A stretch of 64,000 nucleotides of DNA, taken from Arcuatula senhousia. Its lineage: Eukaryota > Mollusca > Bivalvia > Mytilida > Mytilidae. Shown here in pieces: positions 11,834 through 22,500 of this stretch. The DNA lies in NCBI GenBank assembly GCA_963971305.1, contig OZ020306.1, forward strand, positions 40,135,512 to 40,199,511, written 5' to 3'. Numbering within the stretch: the stretch's first letter is position 1; each line of letters begins with the position of its first letter. The notes below the pieces were generated by a model. It did no database searches. It was not told where the DNA came from and was given only the letters and a program-made list of their open reading frames with translations. Both the position numbers and the translations under genes were made by a program.

Positions 11834-11862
11834 ATAAAGACGAACAGTTATATTCAAATTAG
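11834..11862 (+). CDS. Gene A terminal coding exon (ends LYSN-stop)
   Basis: The acceptor TTTCATATTCCAG opens a phase-1 exon encoding DKDEQLYSN and TAG. It can follow any of the three tail pairs, or the transmembrane exon itself, since all end in phase 1. The C-terminal Y-S-N matches the pYxN core recognised by GRB2-type SH2 domains. A polyadenylation hexamer follows 21 nt after the stop. Confidence 0.65.
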
Positions 11863-11882
11863 CTGATGATTTTGATAGCAAC

Positions 11883-11888
11883 AATAAA
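11883..11888 (+). terminator. Polyadenylation signal AATAAA of gene A
   Basis: Canonical AATAAA 21 nt after the gene A stop codon. The implied 3' UTR is very short, so a further site downstream is possible. Confidence 0.4.
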
Positions 11889-11889
11889 G

Positions 11890-14800
11890 CAAAGTTTTCA
11901 AGGAGTTGGCGCTAGTGATGGGTTTAATGAATTGAGATGATTGCTTTTTCTTTGAAGCTTAATCCTATATGGAGAAATGTATCACCTAGATTTAAATATT
12001 TTCATTACTGCATATCTCCATCCTCTTATTGTGTTGAAGTTATGAGGGACAGATAAAAGACTAAAATGAACTGGGACCATTATGAACATTTATTTATGAA
12101 TTGTAAGATCTTGCTGTTTTAATAATAATGGCAATAATACTAACCTGAATGTTGTTTTATAAGAAATAAGATCATTTATATATTGTTAAGGGGAAGGTAC
12201 ATGCATCTAGGTAACTAAACATTTGACTACCACATAACAAGTTTAAATTCCCTCCTTATTCCAGATACTAGCTAGTAACCTAGAATTAGTTGCGTGACAA
12301 ACTAATAATGTACCCTTAAGCAACCTACATGAATGTTGCCAAGCCGGGAGGGGCTTTATCATAATTCTGAAATCTAAGCAAAAATTTCAGTTCTGTATTC
12401 TAAATAATGTGGGAGGAGTTATGTAACAATGAAATGTGCCCTAAGGCTATCTATGTAGCCTAGTCGCTAGGAATATCATTATTCAATATCATTAACTGTA
12501 GTGCAAATTCTGAGCCAAGTGTCAGTTCCCTGTTGCATGACAAGGGAAAAATATGCGTTTTGGCTACCTATGTTGCCAAACCCCTAAGACCACACAGAAT
12601 TAATCTCTTATTCTTTGGATTTTGACTTTTAAAAAAAGGAGCCAGCGAGCCAAATTTTTTTAAATTATTTTTTTTACAAAAGTCTGATTTTTTGGAGCAA
12701 CTATTTTTTTTCTTGAGGCGAGCAACTTGTTTTTAAATTTTTAAAGTTTTTTTCTGCTTTTTAATGTTAAACTGATGCCAACGAGCGATTATTTTTATTT
12801 TTGTAGAAAATGTCTTGTGTTGTTTTTCTCTCTGAAGAGTTGGTGTATTGGCTTTCTATCAATAGGCTTAGGCAGACGAAGAGACAGTCCATAACACTCA
12901 GCAAGTACAACTATGTCCCCAAATGTTGCTGGCATCGCATAATTTTCAGATTTATTATTAACAATGAAAAAGAAAAACAACTTCCTTTCTTTTTCACGAT
13001 AAAAAACACAAAAACAATAACAATTTGTAAATATAAAAAAAGAGTATTACAAAACAATCCTTGGTGAACTGGATGTTCATAGTTGGTGTCAACAATATCC
13101 CAGCATTGTCCTTGCACATAAGTTAGGGATTGTCCTTAATATTCTTTAATTCGAACCATGTTGTTGTTACATGTACATGTATATCTGAGGCCATCTGAGG
13201 TAAGATACCACAGGCTCTTGAATCTATCAATAAAGGGTGGTCAATTTGTATCGTGTATGACATCGTGTATGTATTTAAATAGATCAATGTAAGAGTCTTT
13301 GCAATTGCCGTATTTCGTAAAAAATACTTTTAACTTGGTGGCAACAGATTTCATTGTTTTCATTGCAGTGTTTTGTTTGAGGGGAATGAAACGGCATTTC
13401 AACCGTTTACGTCTTTTATCCAGAATCTTTCTTCAATATAGACCAATCGCGAGTTAATCCATTCCGGAACATTCCGAATATTAGAATGTCCAAATGTCAA
13501 AGGTCAACTGAGGTAAGATCTGACGTCAGAACTTTGGGAGCAATGGAAGCAACACGTTTACCGATTTATTTTAGGAAAATTTGAAAGAAAATTGAATAAA
13601 AAGTTTTGTTCATCCATTTTTAATGGTTAAAGAAATATAAAAACAAACATTTCCAAGGGATTGGAGAGAAAGGACAAGGTTTCCCTGTTTGATTTATCAC
13701 AGAGTAGGTACAAGTTTTCCAGTAAAATCGAGGTAAAATGGCGGCTATTTTGGAACTCGCGATCCGGGTATTGGAGCACTAAAGTTAATCAACAAGCGAT
13801 TAGACAAAACATAGTCAAGTTAATTGGATCACATGGTTAAAATCGGCAAATTAATGTCTGTTGACCTTTGCGAAAGACAGATATTTTTCAAACGTGGAGA
13901 TAAAAGAAATTTTAATACAACTGCACGCTCCGGACACGGGCGGGTTTCCGGTAAATGAGGGCGGAAGAAATTTATATTTTTTTTAAAGGAAACAATTTCA
14001 CGTTAACACTATTCGTAGGTACGTTCTTACACCAACAGCAAAACTATATCACTGCGCTTTCGCTATCTCGGGGATAGAGATAGTTTTTAACAATTATCAA
14101 TAAGTAGCTTCAGATAATATTAAGTAGGTTCATCTTTGAGAAAATACGTCTATTTTAGAAGGTTTATCAAATGATACTGGAATTGACAACTGTTTATTCT
14201 TTTGCCGAATATTTTGTAACGTTTAAAAAGTAATATTTTGCATATTAATATTCCATGGAACTTGATTGGCTATCCGTGCGAGACACCACTGTAAGATACG
14301 CATCTTGTGGAAAACGTGCTTACTTCTATTGGTCACGTTTGGAAAAGAAGACAAACACAAAAGTCCACAAAAAACGTTTTTTTTATCTTATAAATTCTAA
14401 CCTTGATTAATATGTATTAATTAACAAAAATGTGGTACTTCTTTATTTGACTACTTTTCTACATTGAAATTATCGAGATGTGGAAAAGGGGTACGCGGCA
14501 CAACTCACATAACAAGCGGCAATTTAGAAAAACACAATTGACAACCGCCAGCAGCCTTCAACAAGGGCAGTAGGCACTGCTCGCGGTTCTGCAATCGACC
14601 CCTACCGGAAGCTGCACACCAAATATCGAAAGCCTACGTATAGTAGTACCTGAAAATTATGTTGCGAAATTTGTTTTATTTTTGACCATTAAAATTATCT
14701 AAGTCGGCTCGTTAAATATAGGAATTTGGTAAGCGACAGACTTGGAATCGCATCACACCGACGTATAAAACCCCTACCTAAACGCTGCATACATATATCA

Positions 14801-15080
14801 AATATAGAGATTGTAGCCCGGTTAGTAGGATTTATAATATATAAGAAATATGTTACGAAAAAAAGTGTGATGGAAGGACGGACAAACCGACGCACACACT
14901 GACTGCATATCTATGTCCCCGTCCGTGTTGCAGTGGGGCACAAAAACAACACAACAGTCTGGGCAATAAAGTATTAACACTTGGAGAATCTTTCAACAGA
15001 GTACTATATGATTGCATAACCCTGATTGTTAATGAACATAGATAATGTGTATCATACGAGAGGTATATACAGTGTCTGCA
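11890..15080. other. Intergenic DNA between gene A and the Crypton region
   Basis: AT-rich; no exon-like ORF with usable splice sites seen on either strand apart from the repeat at 14460-14945. The ORFs around 12795-13117 overlap on both strands and look like low-complexity chance frames. Confidence 0.4.
14460..14945 (+). repeat. Probable hairpin-ended repeat with GGACGGAC end
   Basis: Two related half units (ACCCCTACCGGAAGCTGCAC and AACCCCTACCTAAACGCTGC) followed by GGAAGGACGGACAAACCGAC and a GGGGCAC end, the same general layout as the other tandem-core elements. Confidence 0.4.
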
Positions 15081-15095
15081 TGGTAAAAGCTTCCC

Positions 15096-15617
15096 TTCCC
15101 GTGCGGGGCCCGGGAGGCGAATAGGCCCGCAGCAGCGCTAAGCTTGTCGGTAAAAGTCCACTAAAGAGCGCTCGGAAACCTGACATCGGGGTCAGGCCGC
15201 TTTGCCCACAAAGCGACTGGGATGTGTGCCCCAGGTGGTTGAATGGGGCAGCCCTGACATCGAGAGATGCGGGGTCGTCAGGCGATAATGCGGAAAACCT
15301 GACCGCAAACCATAGTGGTGCACCGTGTTGGAAAAAATGTCACGTTCCTCGCACGTTAAAGAACCCTGCTGCAGGTCTCGGTAAGAGTAGGACCCGTAGG
15401 ATCCCGATGCAGGAGGCTAAATTTCCCGTCCCTACCCATCACTCCTTTTTCCAGTGGCAGTCAAAACTCTTCTCCCCGATTGGCCTTGTGTCCCCATTTC
15501 CTCCACTTCATCATCATTTCATGTTCATTGTATCACCACTTTCATGTTCATCTCCCGGATATAGCCGAAATCGTGCTGCTTGGGAGTAAAGCAATAACTA
15601 ACTAACTAACTAACTAA
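15096..15617 (+). mobile_element. SINE-like retroposon S1, full length, with 14-bp target duplication
   Basis: It begins TTCCCGTGCGGGGCCCGGGA and ends with (ACTA)n. The sequence GGTAAAAGCTTCCC flanks it perfectly at 15082-15095 and 15618-15631, the signature of target-primed retroposition. The 121-codon ORF inside has no recognisable protein and recurs with changes in other copies, so it is not treated as a gene. Confidence 0.75.
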
Positions 15618-15782
15618 GGTAAAAGCTTCCCAGTGTATGGTATATACATGATTAGGAATGGGGATGGTGATGGTTGATACTAAATTTGATAATTATGGGG
15701 AATAGAGTATCGTTTATTACCTAATACAATAAAATTTCCTTCTCTATTAACTATTGTTTAATTTTGACCATTCTCACATTTA

Positions 15783-15815
15783 ACCGGGCAATAGAAAAGT
15801 GTTCTATTGCCCGGT
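15783..15815. repeat. Perfect 14-bp stem, 5-nt loop hairpin upstream of the Crypton gene
   Basis: ACCGGGCAATAGAA, loop AAGTG, then TTCTATTGCCCGGT: a perfect inverted repeat 150 bp before the recombinase start codon. Confidence 0.8.
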
Positions 15816-15964
15816 GACTTTTTGACCTCACTTTTTATTGGACAAATGAAAATATCAATATTAATGAGATGATCCGCGTCATTAACGCACCCGTTTATCT
15901 CGCCTGTATTTAAAACGCAGTAAAGACAAAGATATTTAGATCGCCAAACGACAACATTACAAAC

Positions 15965-17715
15965 ATGGCTGTGGATGGTTCGGAAAGGTTTGTTTATATC
16001 GGAGACGAAGATTTGGAGCAACTTTTAGAAAATAAGGACTCCAATAACACAAAATCTTCTATCAGAGCATCTGTCAATATATTTCGGGAGTACTGTACAG
16101 TCACCGGAGCCGATTTCAATGAGGTAGAGCAACTTCCAGCGGGTGATTTGTGTACAAAACTAAAAAACATTCTACGCGGCCGTTCGTAATAAAAAGGGAG
16201 AACTTTATTCAAAGAAATCCATGAATAGTCTAAGGTATGGAATTCAGAAGCATTTCATTAAAATAAGGGATATTGACATTGTAAATCACGAACAATTTAA
16301 ACCGGCCAACACTGCATTCATGGCAATGCTTTTCAAGTTGAAACAAGAAGGGAAAGGAGTGAGCAATCATAACTACCTATCATTGTTGAAGACCTTAGAA
16401 AGTTTTACGAGTCATTTGATCTTGAAAGCCCAAAAGATTTGCAAATCAAAGTTTTTGTTGACTATATGTTGTACTTTTGCAATCGTGGCCGGGAGAACTT
16501 GCGCGACTTGAAAAAAAAGTGACTTTCAGTTTCATGGAGAGGGGGGAAATAGATATGTTACACTGAGGGATGTTGCTACTAAGAATCATCGTGGCGATCA
16601 GAACAATGACACAGAGAGCCAAGGAGGACGTATATGCGCAGTTTCATCGAGTTTGATGTGCCCTGTCAAATTAGGAAAATATTTGAGTGTTCTAAACCCT
16701 GAATGTGACTTTCTGTGGCAAAGGCCAAAATCCAAGGAATCTAAATCGGAGAGTGTATGGTTCGACAAGGCAGCAGTGGGTAAAAACACCCTCGGCGATA
16801 AAATGAAAGCAATTTCATATATCCCCAGGAGCTTGAGATAAAGGACACAACGGATTCTAGGAAGTCTGCTTCATATTTAGATCTACATCTCGAAATTGAC
16901 TCTCAAGGAAGACTGTCAACAAGGCTCTATGACAAACGTGATGACTTCAACTTTCAAATCGTCAACTTTCCCTTCTTGTATAGCAACAGTTCGTCCGCTC
17001 CAGCATATTGAGTTTACGTATCTTGATTGATTCGTTACTCCAGACCGTGCGGGACTTACATCGATTTCCTTAGCAGAGCGACACGTCTGACAAAAGATTG
17101 CTCACACAGGGTTATGTTGCTCCTCGTTTGCTGTCATCACTCAAGAAATTTTACAGAAGACATCATGCACTGATAGACAAATATGGGATTTCGATCTCTC
17201 AGATGAGTGCAGATATTGGTTTGTCATAGGATGTTGTTTTGTCTTCCTTTACCGGATTTGACACGCTGAATATGCTATTTGCAACGCAACGGGTGTGCTA
17301 TAGCAAGCAAGAACTGCTTACTCTTCCGGAGCACCTGAGTTCCCTCTTGTTTCGACTGGACTTCGCGTTGTTGGTTGATATTCAGTTATTTTGTGTTTCC
17401 ATGTTTTACATGTTGTCTGTTTTTGTCCCGTTCTTGTTGGTGTTAACTGGTTTGTCTCTGCCCTTTCGGACTTTTGACATTCGGATACCCCATTGGTACC
17501 TCTGCTTCTTTCACAGCGGTACGGCCTGAGTGCAGTGTACACAAATCACAGTCTTCGTGCCACCACAATTTCCCTTCTTGATGGTGAAGAATTTGAAGCC
17601 CGCCACATAATGGCTATTTCTGGTCACAAGTCTGAAGCAAGTTTAAGGAGCTATAGCCGGACAGATGCATCGAAAAAGAGGTAGATTGCTTCAACAATAA
17701 CGGGAAAGCTCATAG
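15965..17715 (+). pseudogene. Crypton-type tyrosine recombinase gene (DUF3504-like), broken and split by a retroelement
   Basis: MAVDGSERFVYIGDEDLEQL starts at 15965. After a frameshift near 16180, NKKGELYSKKSMNSLRYGIQ continues, then after another near 16365 EDLRKFYESFDLESPKDLQ and NRGRENLRDLKK (box with the first catalytic Arg). Further in come RYVTLRDVATKNHRGDQND and CDFLWQRPKSKESKSE. The C-terminal catalytic part resumes at 17513 with NHSLRATTISLLDGEEFEAR, then HIMAISGHKSEASLRSYSR (HxxR, GHK and the candidate nucleophile Tyr). This layout matches the Crypton-derived recombinases related to KIAA1958/ZMYM/QRICH1. Breaks: at least three frameshifts, a TAG at 17682 where CAG would restore KKRQIAST, and an inserted retroelement at 16816-17511. 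The exon ends in phase 1 at 17715 before GTAAAT. Confidence 0.8.
16816..17511 (+). mobile_element. Retroelement 3' fragment inserted in the Crypton gene
   Basis: This is the C-terminal end of the reverse-transcriptase polyprotein that recurs throughout the window. It reads KDTTDSRKSASYLDLHLEID, LYDKRDDFNFQIVNFPFLYS, then KFYRRHHALIDKYGISISQM, SADIGLS and stop, followed by the family 3' UTR ending GGTACCTCTGCTTCTT. Small frameshifts are present. The recombinase reading frame stops at the left edge and resumes at the right edge, so it is a 5'-truncated insertion. Confidence 0.75.
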
Positions 17716-18137
17716 GTAAATGTTCATAAATATACTATTAATCTAATTATAACAAACACATGTAAATGGTGCCAAACCTCCAATTTACATTGTTGCAACT
17801 GCATGCACTAGTCTGATAGGAATTTAACACTGAACTGCCATGAGACACGACACAAGTACAAATGTAAAAAGAAACAAATGTTGACATATTACATAGTAAA
17901 TTAGCTGCATTATTTCCACAAGTACAAATGTACTGTACAAAAATTTGTTCACTACAATTTATGTACTAAAAATGTACAAGCACATTTTTACAACAATCCT
18001 TTATTCATGTTATTAATACATGTATATTATAAACTCTGCATTTCATGTATTGGTTGAAATCAGTTAGAAATATCCTCATTTAATATTCTTACAAACTGTA
18101 GAATATTGAATTTATTAATTTGATACATTTGTTACAG

Positions 18138-18209
18138 GAGACAGTGATGCACCTGTAGTGAAACATGTTAAGGTCGGCAGCGAATTCAACAATACCAGTA
18201 CAAATGAAG
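18138..18209 (+). pseudogene. Second exon of the Crypton-type gene
   Basis: Seventy-two bases between TTTGTTACAG and GTAAAA are open only in phase 1 (in and out): GDSDAPVVKHVKVGSEFNNT and STNE. The phase fits the donor at 17716. The content is polar and low in structure, as expected of a C-terminal linker. Assignment rests on position and phase. Confidence 0.4.
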
Positions 18210-18394
18210 GTAAAAATGAGTATATATCTATTAATTCAGACAGGGTTATTTGCAGGATTTCAAAGCTATAAACAAGTTTGACTTACAATGAACATATCCT
18301 TTATTTTGGAAAGTATTTTTAATGACTGAAATGACTGTGTGTGTATCAGGAAAATCTCTGTTTAAATTACCTGCTTAAATAAACATGTATCAAA

Positions 18395-18638
18395 ATTACA
18401 AATACCAAAACGCGGGTACAAACGGTTAATTTTGATATGCTATATATCGATATTTCAAGGAGTAACCTCTCATCAGTAGCATTTAAACCAAAACATTGGA
18501 AGGTCAAAATCCAAAACAGTTGAAAACGAAAAGTACTCAAAACCAAAACGTTCGAACAAGGAAGCCAAATCCAGCACCGAGGATATCGACCATGTGCATT
18601 ACAAGGAAAGAAACCTGGTGTTTTTATCAATTTTGAAT
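18395..18638 (+). mobile_element. MITE family M1, first of a near-identical pair
   Basis: Starts ATTACAAATACCAAAACGCG and ends AACCTGGTGTTTTTATC. The second copy, 382 bp downstream, differs at very few positions. Longest minus-strand ORF has no recognisable product. Confidence 0.6.
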
Positions 18639-18776
18639 TTAACAATCGGAAATTTCAGCGACAACATATTAGAATTTTTATGGTAATTCGTGTCAGACAA
18701 GTCTGACTACCAGGCTTGTGATTACCCTCGGGGACCTCTGGTCCACCAGCAGCGGTTATCGCCCAGTGGTTTCAAA

Positions 18777-19020
18777 ATTACAAATACCAAAACGCGGGTA
18801 CAAACCCTTAATTTTGATATGCTATATATCGATATTTCAAGGAGTAACCTCTCATCAGTAGCATTTAAACCAAAACATTGGAAGGTCAAAATCCAAAACA
18901 GTTGAAAACGAAAAGTACTCAAAACCAAAACGTTCGAACAAGGAAGCCAAATCCAGCACCGAGGATATCGACCATGTGCATTACAAGGAAAGAAACCTGG
19001 TGTTTTTATCAATTTTGAAT
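18777..19020 (+). mobile_element. MITE family M1, second of a near-identical pair
   Basis: Direct copy of 18395-18638 (ACAAACCCTTAATT here against ACAAACGGTTAATT there). The spacer contains palindrome GTCAGACAAGTCTGAC. Confidence 0.6.
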
Positions 19021-19422
19021 TGAAAAATTTAAAAAAAGTCTTTGTCCTCCTAATATCTGCAAAATATGTTAAAAGTGCCACTTACACGTTTACAGCCCAT
19101 TGGCTTAGTGCCAAATAGGTGTCTTGTGTCAACTTAATAACATGATTGATTTTATCCACTGAGATAGAATGTAGCCCAAGGGATTATTTTTAATCCGTAC
19201 TTCTAGTCCCTTCTTTGTAACCATTGATATTCTCCAGTTTTTTCGTATTGGTTCCCATCTCCTCGTTCAAAGCCCCTCGTTCTTTAAACCCCACCCGTTT
19301 GATTAATTCCCGATTTAAGCCCATTCGACCCTCATATACCTTCTGTCCGCCGAACATATCAGAGGACTAAAAAACAGGAATTGTAACACCAGATTTAAAA
19401 CGGTCTGCATTATTGGATTCAA

Positions 19423-19540
19423 ATGGATAAATTCTATGACGTTCTAATTACAAGAACTTTACAAGTAGTGTACACAAAAGGGCAAGTGTATTCCAGTGTT
19501 CCTCAAGAATCAGTTCTAGGACCAAGTATGTTTTTTTTTA
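19423..19540 (+). pseudogene. Short reverse transcriptase fragment, LINE-like
   Basis: The frame RTLQVVYTKGQVYSSVPQES, then VLGPSMFFF, matches the conserved [VI]PQGSVLGPLLF segment of non-LTR reverse transcriptases, with Gly changed to Glu. Only about 35 codons survive. It differs from the GVPMGTNCAPLL-type reverse transcriptase found elsewhere in the window. Confidence 0.5.
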
Positions 19541-20279
19541 CATTGGGAACTGTTTACCAAATAAACACGTGCAGATATACATTTTTCCGTAGTCTACATA
19601 ACCATTATATCACAAACAGATTGTAGACCAATTGTGCTGACCTTTTGTAGGAAAAGGAATACAGGTATATACAATGTATAGATCACGCCTTCATACAAGC
19701 TAGGCAAGGAATAGGGATAGCATACCCCGTAATACAGAATTATTGAAACAGCATTATAATATATATAAAAGCCTAGTTTGTTATTTCCTAAAAATCACAC
19801 GTATAATTTCTTTGTAAGACCATACGGTTGTGAATATTCTGAATATGCCAATATGAGAATTTCCTCAGAAACGCAACAACACATTAGTCATCAAGCAACA
19901 CACAAAAACAAAAACATAACCAGAATGAGGATCTAGACACTCCAAGAATCAAGCATATGTGCTACATTCCTTTTATTAAAAAAACAGAAGCAGTTGAGTT
20001 AGAACTTCTAGAGTTATTGGTTGTATGTTAAACGCAACTGACATTGGTAGTGAATTATTTAATCGGTCGAAGCATTGCATAGGAATCCGATCAAGATGAT
20101 GTTTTAACTTTTATCGTTATCGGTTCCAGGAATTTCCTTCATAAATTTAGGTGAATTTGAGCAGCAATCTTTTGGGTTTATATATTCGTAACTAGACACA
20201 TTCTTCCATTAGCGGCAGGGTATCTTGACTTGGTTAACGTATTAGCTCCTGAATTGTTTAGACCCTAATACTTCCTGGT
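19541..20279. other. Unassigned intergenic DNA
   Basis: No ORF, TIR or recognisable repeat identified. Confidence 0.3.
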
Positions 20280-20585
20280 TGATATTTTGTCCAAGAAGCA
20301 AAGGTACCAATGGGGTATCCGAATGTCAAAAGTCCGAAAGGGCAGAGACAAAACCAGTAAACACCAACAAGAACGGGACAAAAACAGACAACATGTAAAA
20401 CATGGAACACAAAATAACTGAATATCAATCAACAATGCAAGCTTCAGTCGAAGCAAGAGTGAACTCCGGTGCTCCTGAAGAGTAAGCAATTCCAGCTTGC
20501 TATAGCACATCCGTCGCGTTGCCAACAGTAAATTCAGCGTGTCAAATCCAGTAAAGGAAGACAAAACAAAACTCCAAGTTATTAT
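20280..20585 (-). mobile_element. 3' UTR fragment of the recurrent retroelement
   Basis: From GGTACCAATGGGGTATCCGA to AAAACTCCAAG, one of the best preserved copies of the 3' UTR, truncated before the coding part. Confidence 0.65.
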
Positions 20586-20859
20586 AAGTCTTTTTTAGTT
20601 TTTCTCTATTTTATCATACGAAATTCAAATCTCTAGTTCACTGCTGGTTGGATGTTTGTCAGTTAACATAATGTTCATCACTGAAAAGTGTCTCAATAAT
20701 GTCAAGCTGTAAATTTCAGTTGTTAATGTCAGTCTAGAAATCAAACTCAAAACTTTTCCTGCCTTTTTAGCAGATGAACTATTCAATATCCAAGATTTCT
20801 CGTTGTTGTATTTATATTTGTTGTAGCATTGGTGAATATAAGACAATGAGTCTATCGAA

Positions 20860-21577
20860 AAAGCAAAGTGGCACCAATAGTGCATTTGAGTGTCAAAAGT
20901 CCAAAAGAGGAAAACAACCATTAAACTTGAAGAAACACAAAACATGAGAAACTAAATCAACCAAACAAAAATTAACAACGCGAACTCAAGTCGTAACGAG
21001 AGTGAACTCAGGTGCTCCGGAAAAAGCAGTTCCTGCTTGCTTAAACACATCCGTCGCCCTACCAATTTCCAATTCAGTGTGTCAAATCTGATAAAGGAAG
21101 ACAAAACAAACCTTATGACAAACGAACATCTGCACTCATCTGCGATATGAAAATCCCATATTTGTCTATGAGCGCATTATGTCTCCTGTAAAATTTCCTA
21201 AGTGAAGACAGCAACCGAGGAACAATATAACCGTGTGTTAGCAATGTTTGTGTGAAAAGTGAAGCTCTGCAAAGGGAATCGATGTAATTCCTGCAATCTC
21301 TGGAATAACGAATCAATTGTGAAACGTAAATTCCGTAAGATTGAGCGGAAGGAATGTTGCTACACAAGAAGGGAAAGTTGACGATTGCAAGTTTGAAGTC
21401 ATCACGTTTATCATAGGGGTTTGTTAAAAGTTGTTCTTGAGTGTCTATATCGAGATGTAGATCTAAATAGGGAGCAGACTTCCTAGAATCCGTTGTGTCC
21501 TTTAATTCAAGTTCTTGAGGATATATATGATTGAGAAAGTCATTTAAGAAGTCACTAAGCGTGTGCTTCTTCGCCAT
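20860..21577 (-). pseudogene. Retroelement polyprotein C-terminus plus 3' UTR
   Basis: A 154-codon open frame on the minus strand (21577-21113) encodes KDTTDSRKSAPYLDLHLDID, NPYDKRDDFKLAIVNFPFLC, AQSYGIYVSQLIRYSRDC and KFYRRHNALIDKYGIFISQM, the region after the catalytic YIDD motif of the GVPMGTNCAPLL-type reverse transcriptase. It is the longest intact stretch of that protein here; the reverse transcriptase core is missing (5' truncation). Confidence 0.7.
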
Positions 21578-21597
21578 GACTGCTTTTGTTCAATTTT

Positions 21598-22040
21598 GTG
21601 TACTTTCAGTTCACGTGTAGCAACACTCATGCCGTTCCAGGGTACGGAGTTTATTCACCACACGTGTTTCGTTATTCTAGAGCTTGTGATAATCGGTTTC
21701 CTTGACAGAACGCCCGACATGGAAATTGCCCACACAAGTTTAATCAAAACATCGGTGCTGGATTGGTTTCCCTGTTTGAACTTTTTTTTTGCTTTGAGTA
21801 CTTTTCATTCAGTACTTTTGGTTTTTGATCCTCCAATGTTTTGATTCAAATACTTCTGATCAGAGGTTACTCCTTGAAATATCGATATACAATATAACTA
21901 AATTAACCGTTTTTATACCATTTTTTGTATTAATATTTTGCTCCTCGGTTGTTGTCTTCACTCAATAAAATTTATGGAAAACATCTTGCGCTCATAGACA
22001 TATTAAGAAATGGATTTCTCTTTCAGAGCACTTGAGTACT
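21598..22040 (+). pseudogene. Retroelement polyprotein fragment, interrupted by a MITE
   Basis: SNTHAVPGYGVY, then FRYSRACDN, and after the insertion APRLLSSLNKIYGKHLALID show the same C-terminal region in plus orientation with frameshifts. A 184-bp MITE (21748-21931) splits it. It lies head to head with the copy at 20860-21577. Confidence 0.6.
21748..21931 (-). mobile_element. MITE family M1 inside a retroelement
   Basis: Reverse, diverged copy (ATCGGTGCTGGATTGGTTTC, GTTACTCCTTGAAATATCGA). Confidence 0.55.
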
Positions 22041-22100
22041 TGAGCTCGCGTTATTGATTTCTATTCAGCTGTTTTTATGTTTAGTGTTTCTTGTGTTTAC

Positions 22101-22500
22101 TTAAGGATGTTCGCTACTAATATTGAAAATAAATAGGTTTCAAATTTGATGCCTTAAATGAAAAGATAATAGTAAAAGGTATAAAATAAGCAAAAAAAAA
22201 TTGATAGGTTCGTCACCTCGTTTTCAAGATAATTGACATTAAAGTTTTGGCGGGAAAAGGTTTTCTCTGACTTTTTCATAGGTTTAGCATTAGCACTATT
22301 TAGCTGTTAAAACCCATGACAGAATAAATAGGATTTGATAAAACTTGGTCTAAAACCTCTTTATGACATATTAAAGACATTAATAAAAAGAAAATACGGG
22401 GTTCGTGGGCAAAAATTTTAACCCTATTTTAATGGTAAAATTCAGATGATTCCGAAAAAATGACAGAAAAACCAAAACAAGACCAGCGAGCATCCTTAAT
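22101..22500. mobile_element. MITE with 15-bp terminal inverted repeats (TTAAGGATGYTCGCT)
   Basis: Left end TTAAGGATGTTCGCT, right end AGCGAGCATCCTTAA: one mismatch in 15. Interior is AT-rich without coding potential. Confidence 0.65.

Larger units (their letters stand above)
1..11862 (+). other. Gene A model: FN3 receptor with modular tyrosine-rich cytoplasmic tail (5' end outside window)
   Basis: Eight exons can be chained: 1-117, 511-630, 2879-2897, 4646-4725, 5685-5700, 6196-6284, 9090-9105, 10707-10795 and 11834-11862 (nine segments counting the partial first). All are bounded by AG/GT and all junction phases agree, with no stop before TAG at 11860-11862. From the transmembrane exon on, the exons encode about 152 residues. 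The product should be a type I membrane protein with an extracellular FN3 domain, one membrane span and a tail carrying six tyrosines in short SH2-ligand-like motifs. Introns hold repeat elements. The convergent gene at 23763-47724 shares the tail exon logic and is probably a paralogue. The chain is inferred from sequence; tail exon 1 has a weak donor and could instead be a terminal exon. Confidence 0.75.

Noticed and set aside
12795..13117. Overlapping ORFs on both strands (61-85 codons)
   Set aside because: Low-complexity AT-rich sequence, mutual overlap and no domain; treated as chance.
15224..15589. 121-codon ORF
   Set aside because: Lies wholly inside SINE-like S1. Other copies of S1 carry similar but disrupted frames, and the product resembles no known family.
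18367..19081. Paired minus-strand ORFs of 92 and 119 codons with shared sequence
   Set aside because: Both are frames through the duplicated M1 MITE; shared residues come from repeat identity, not from a protein family.
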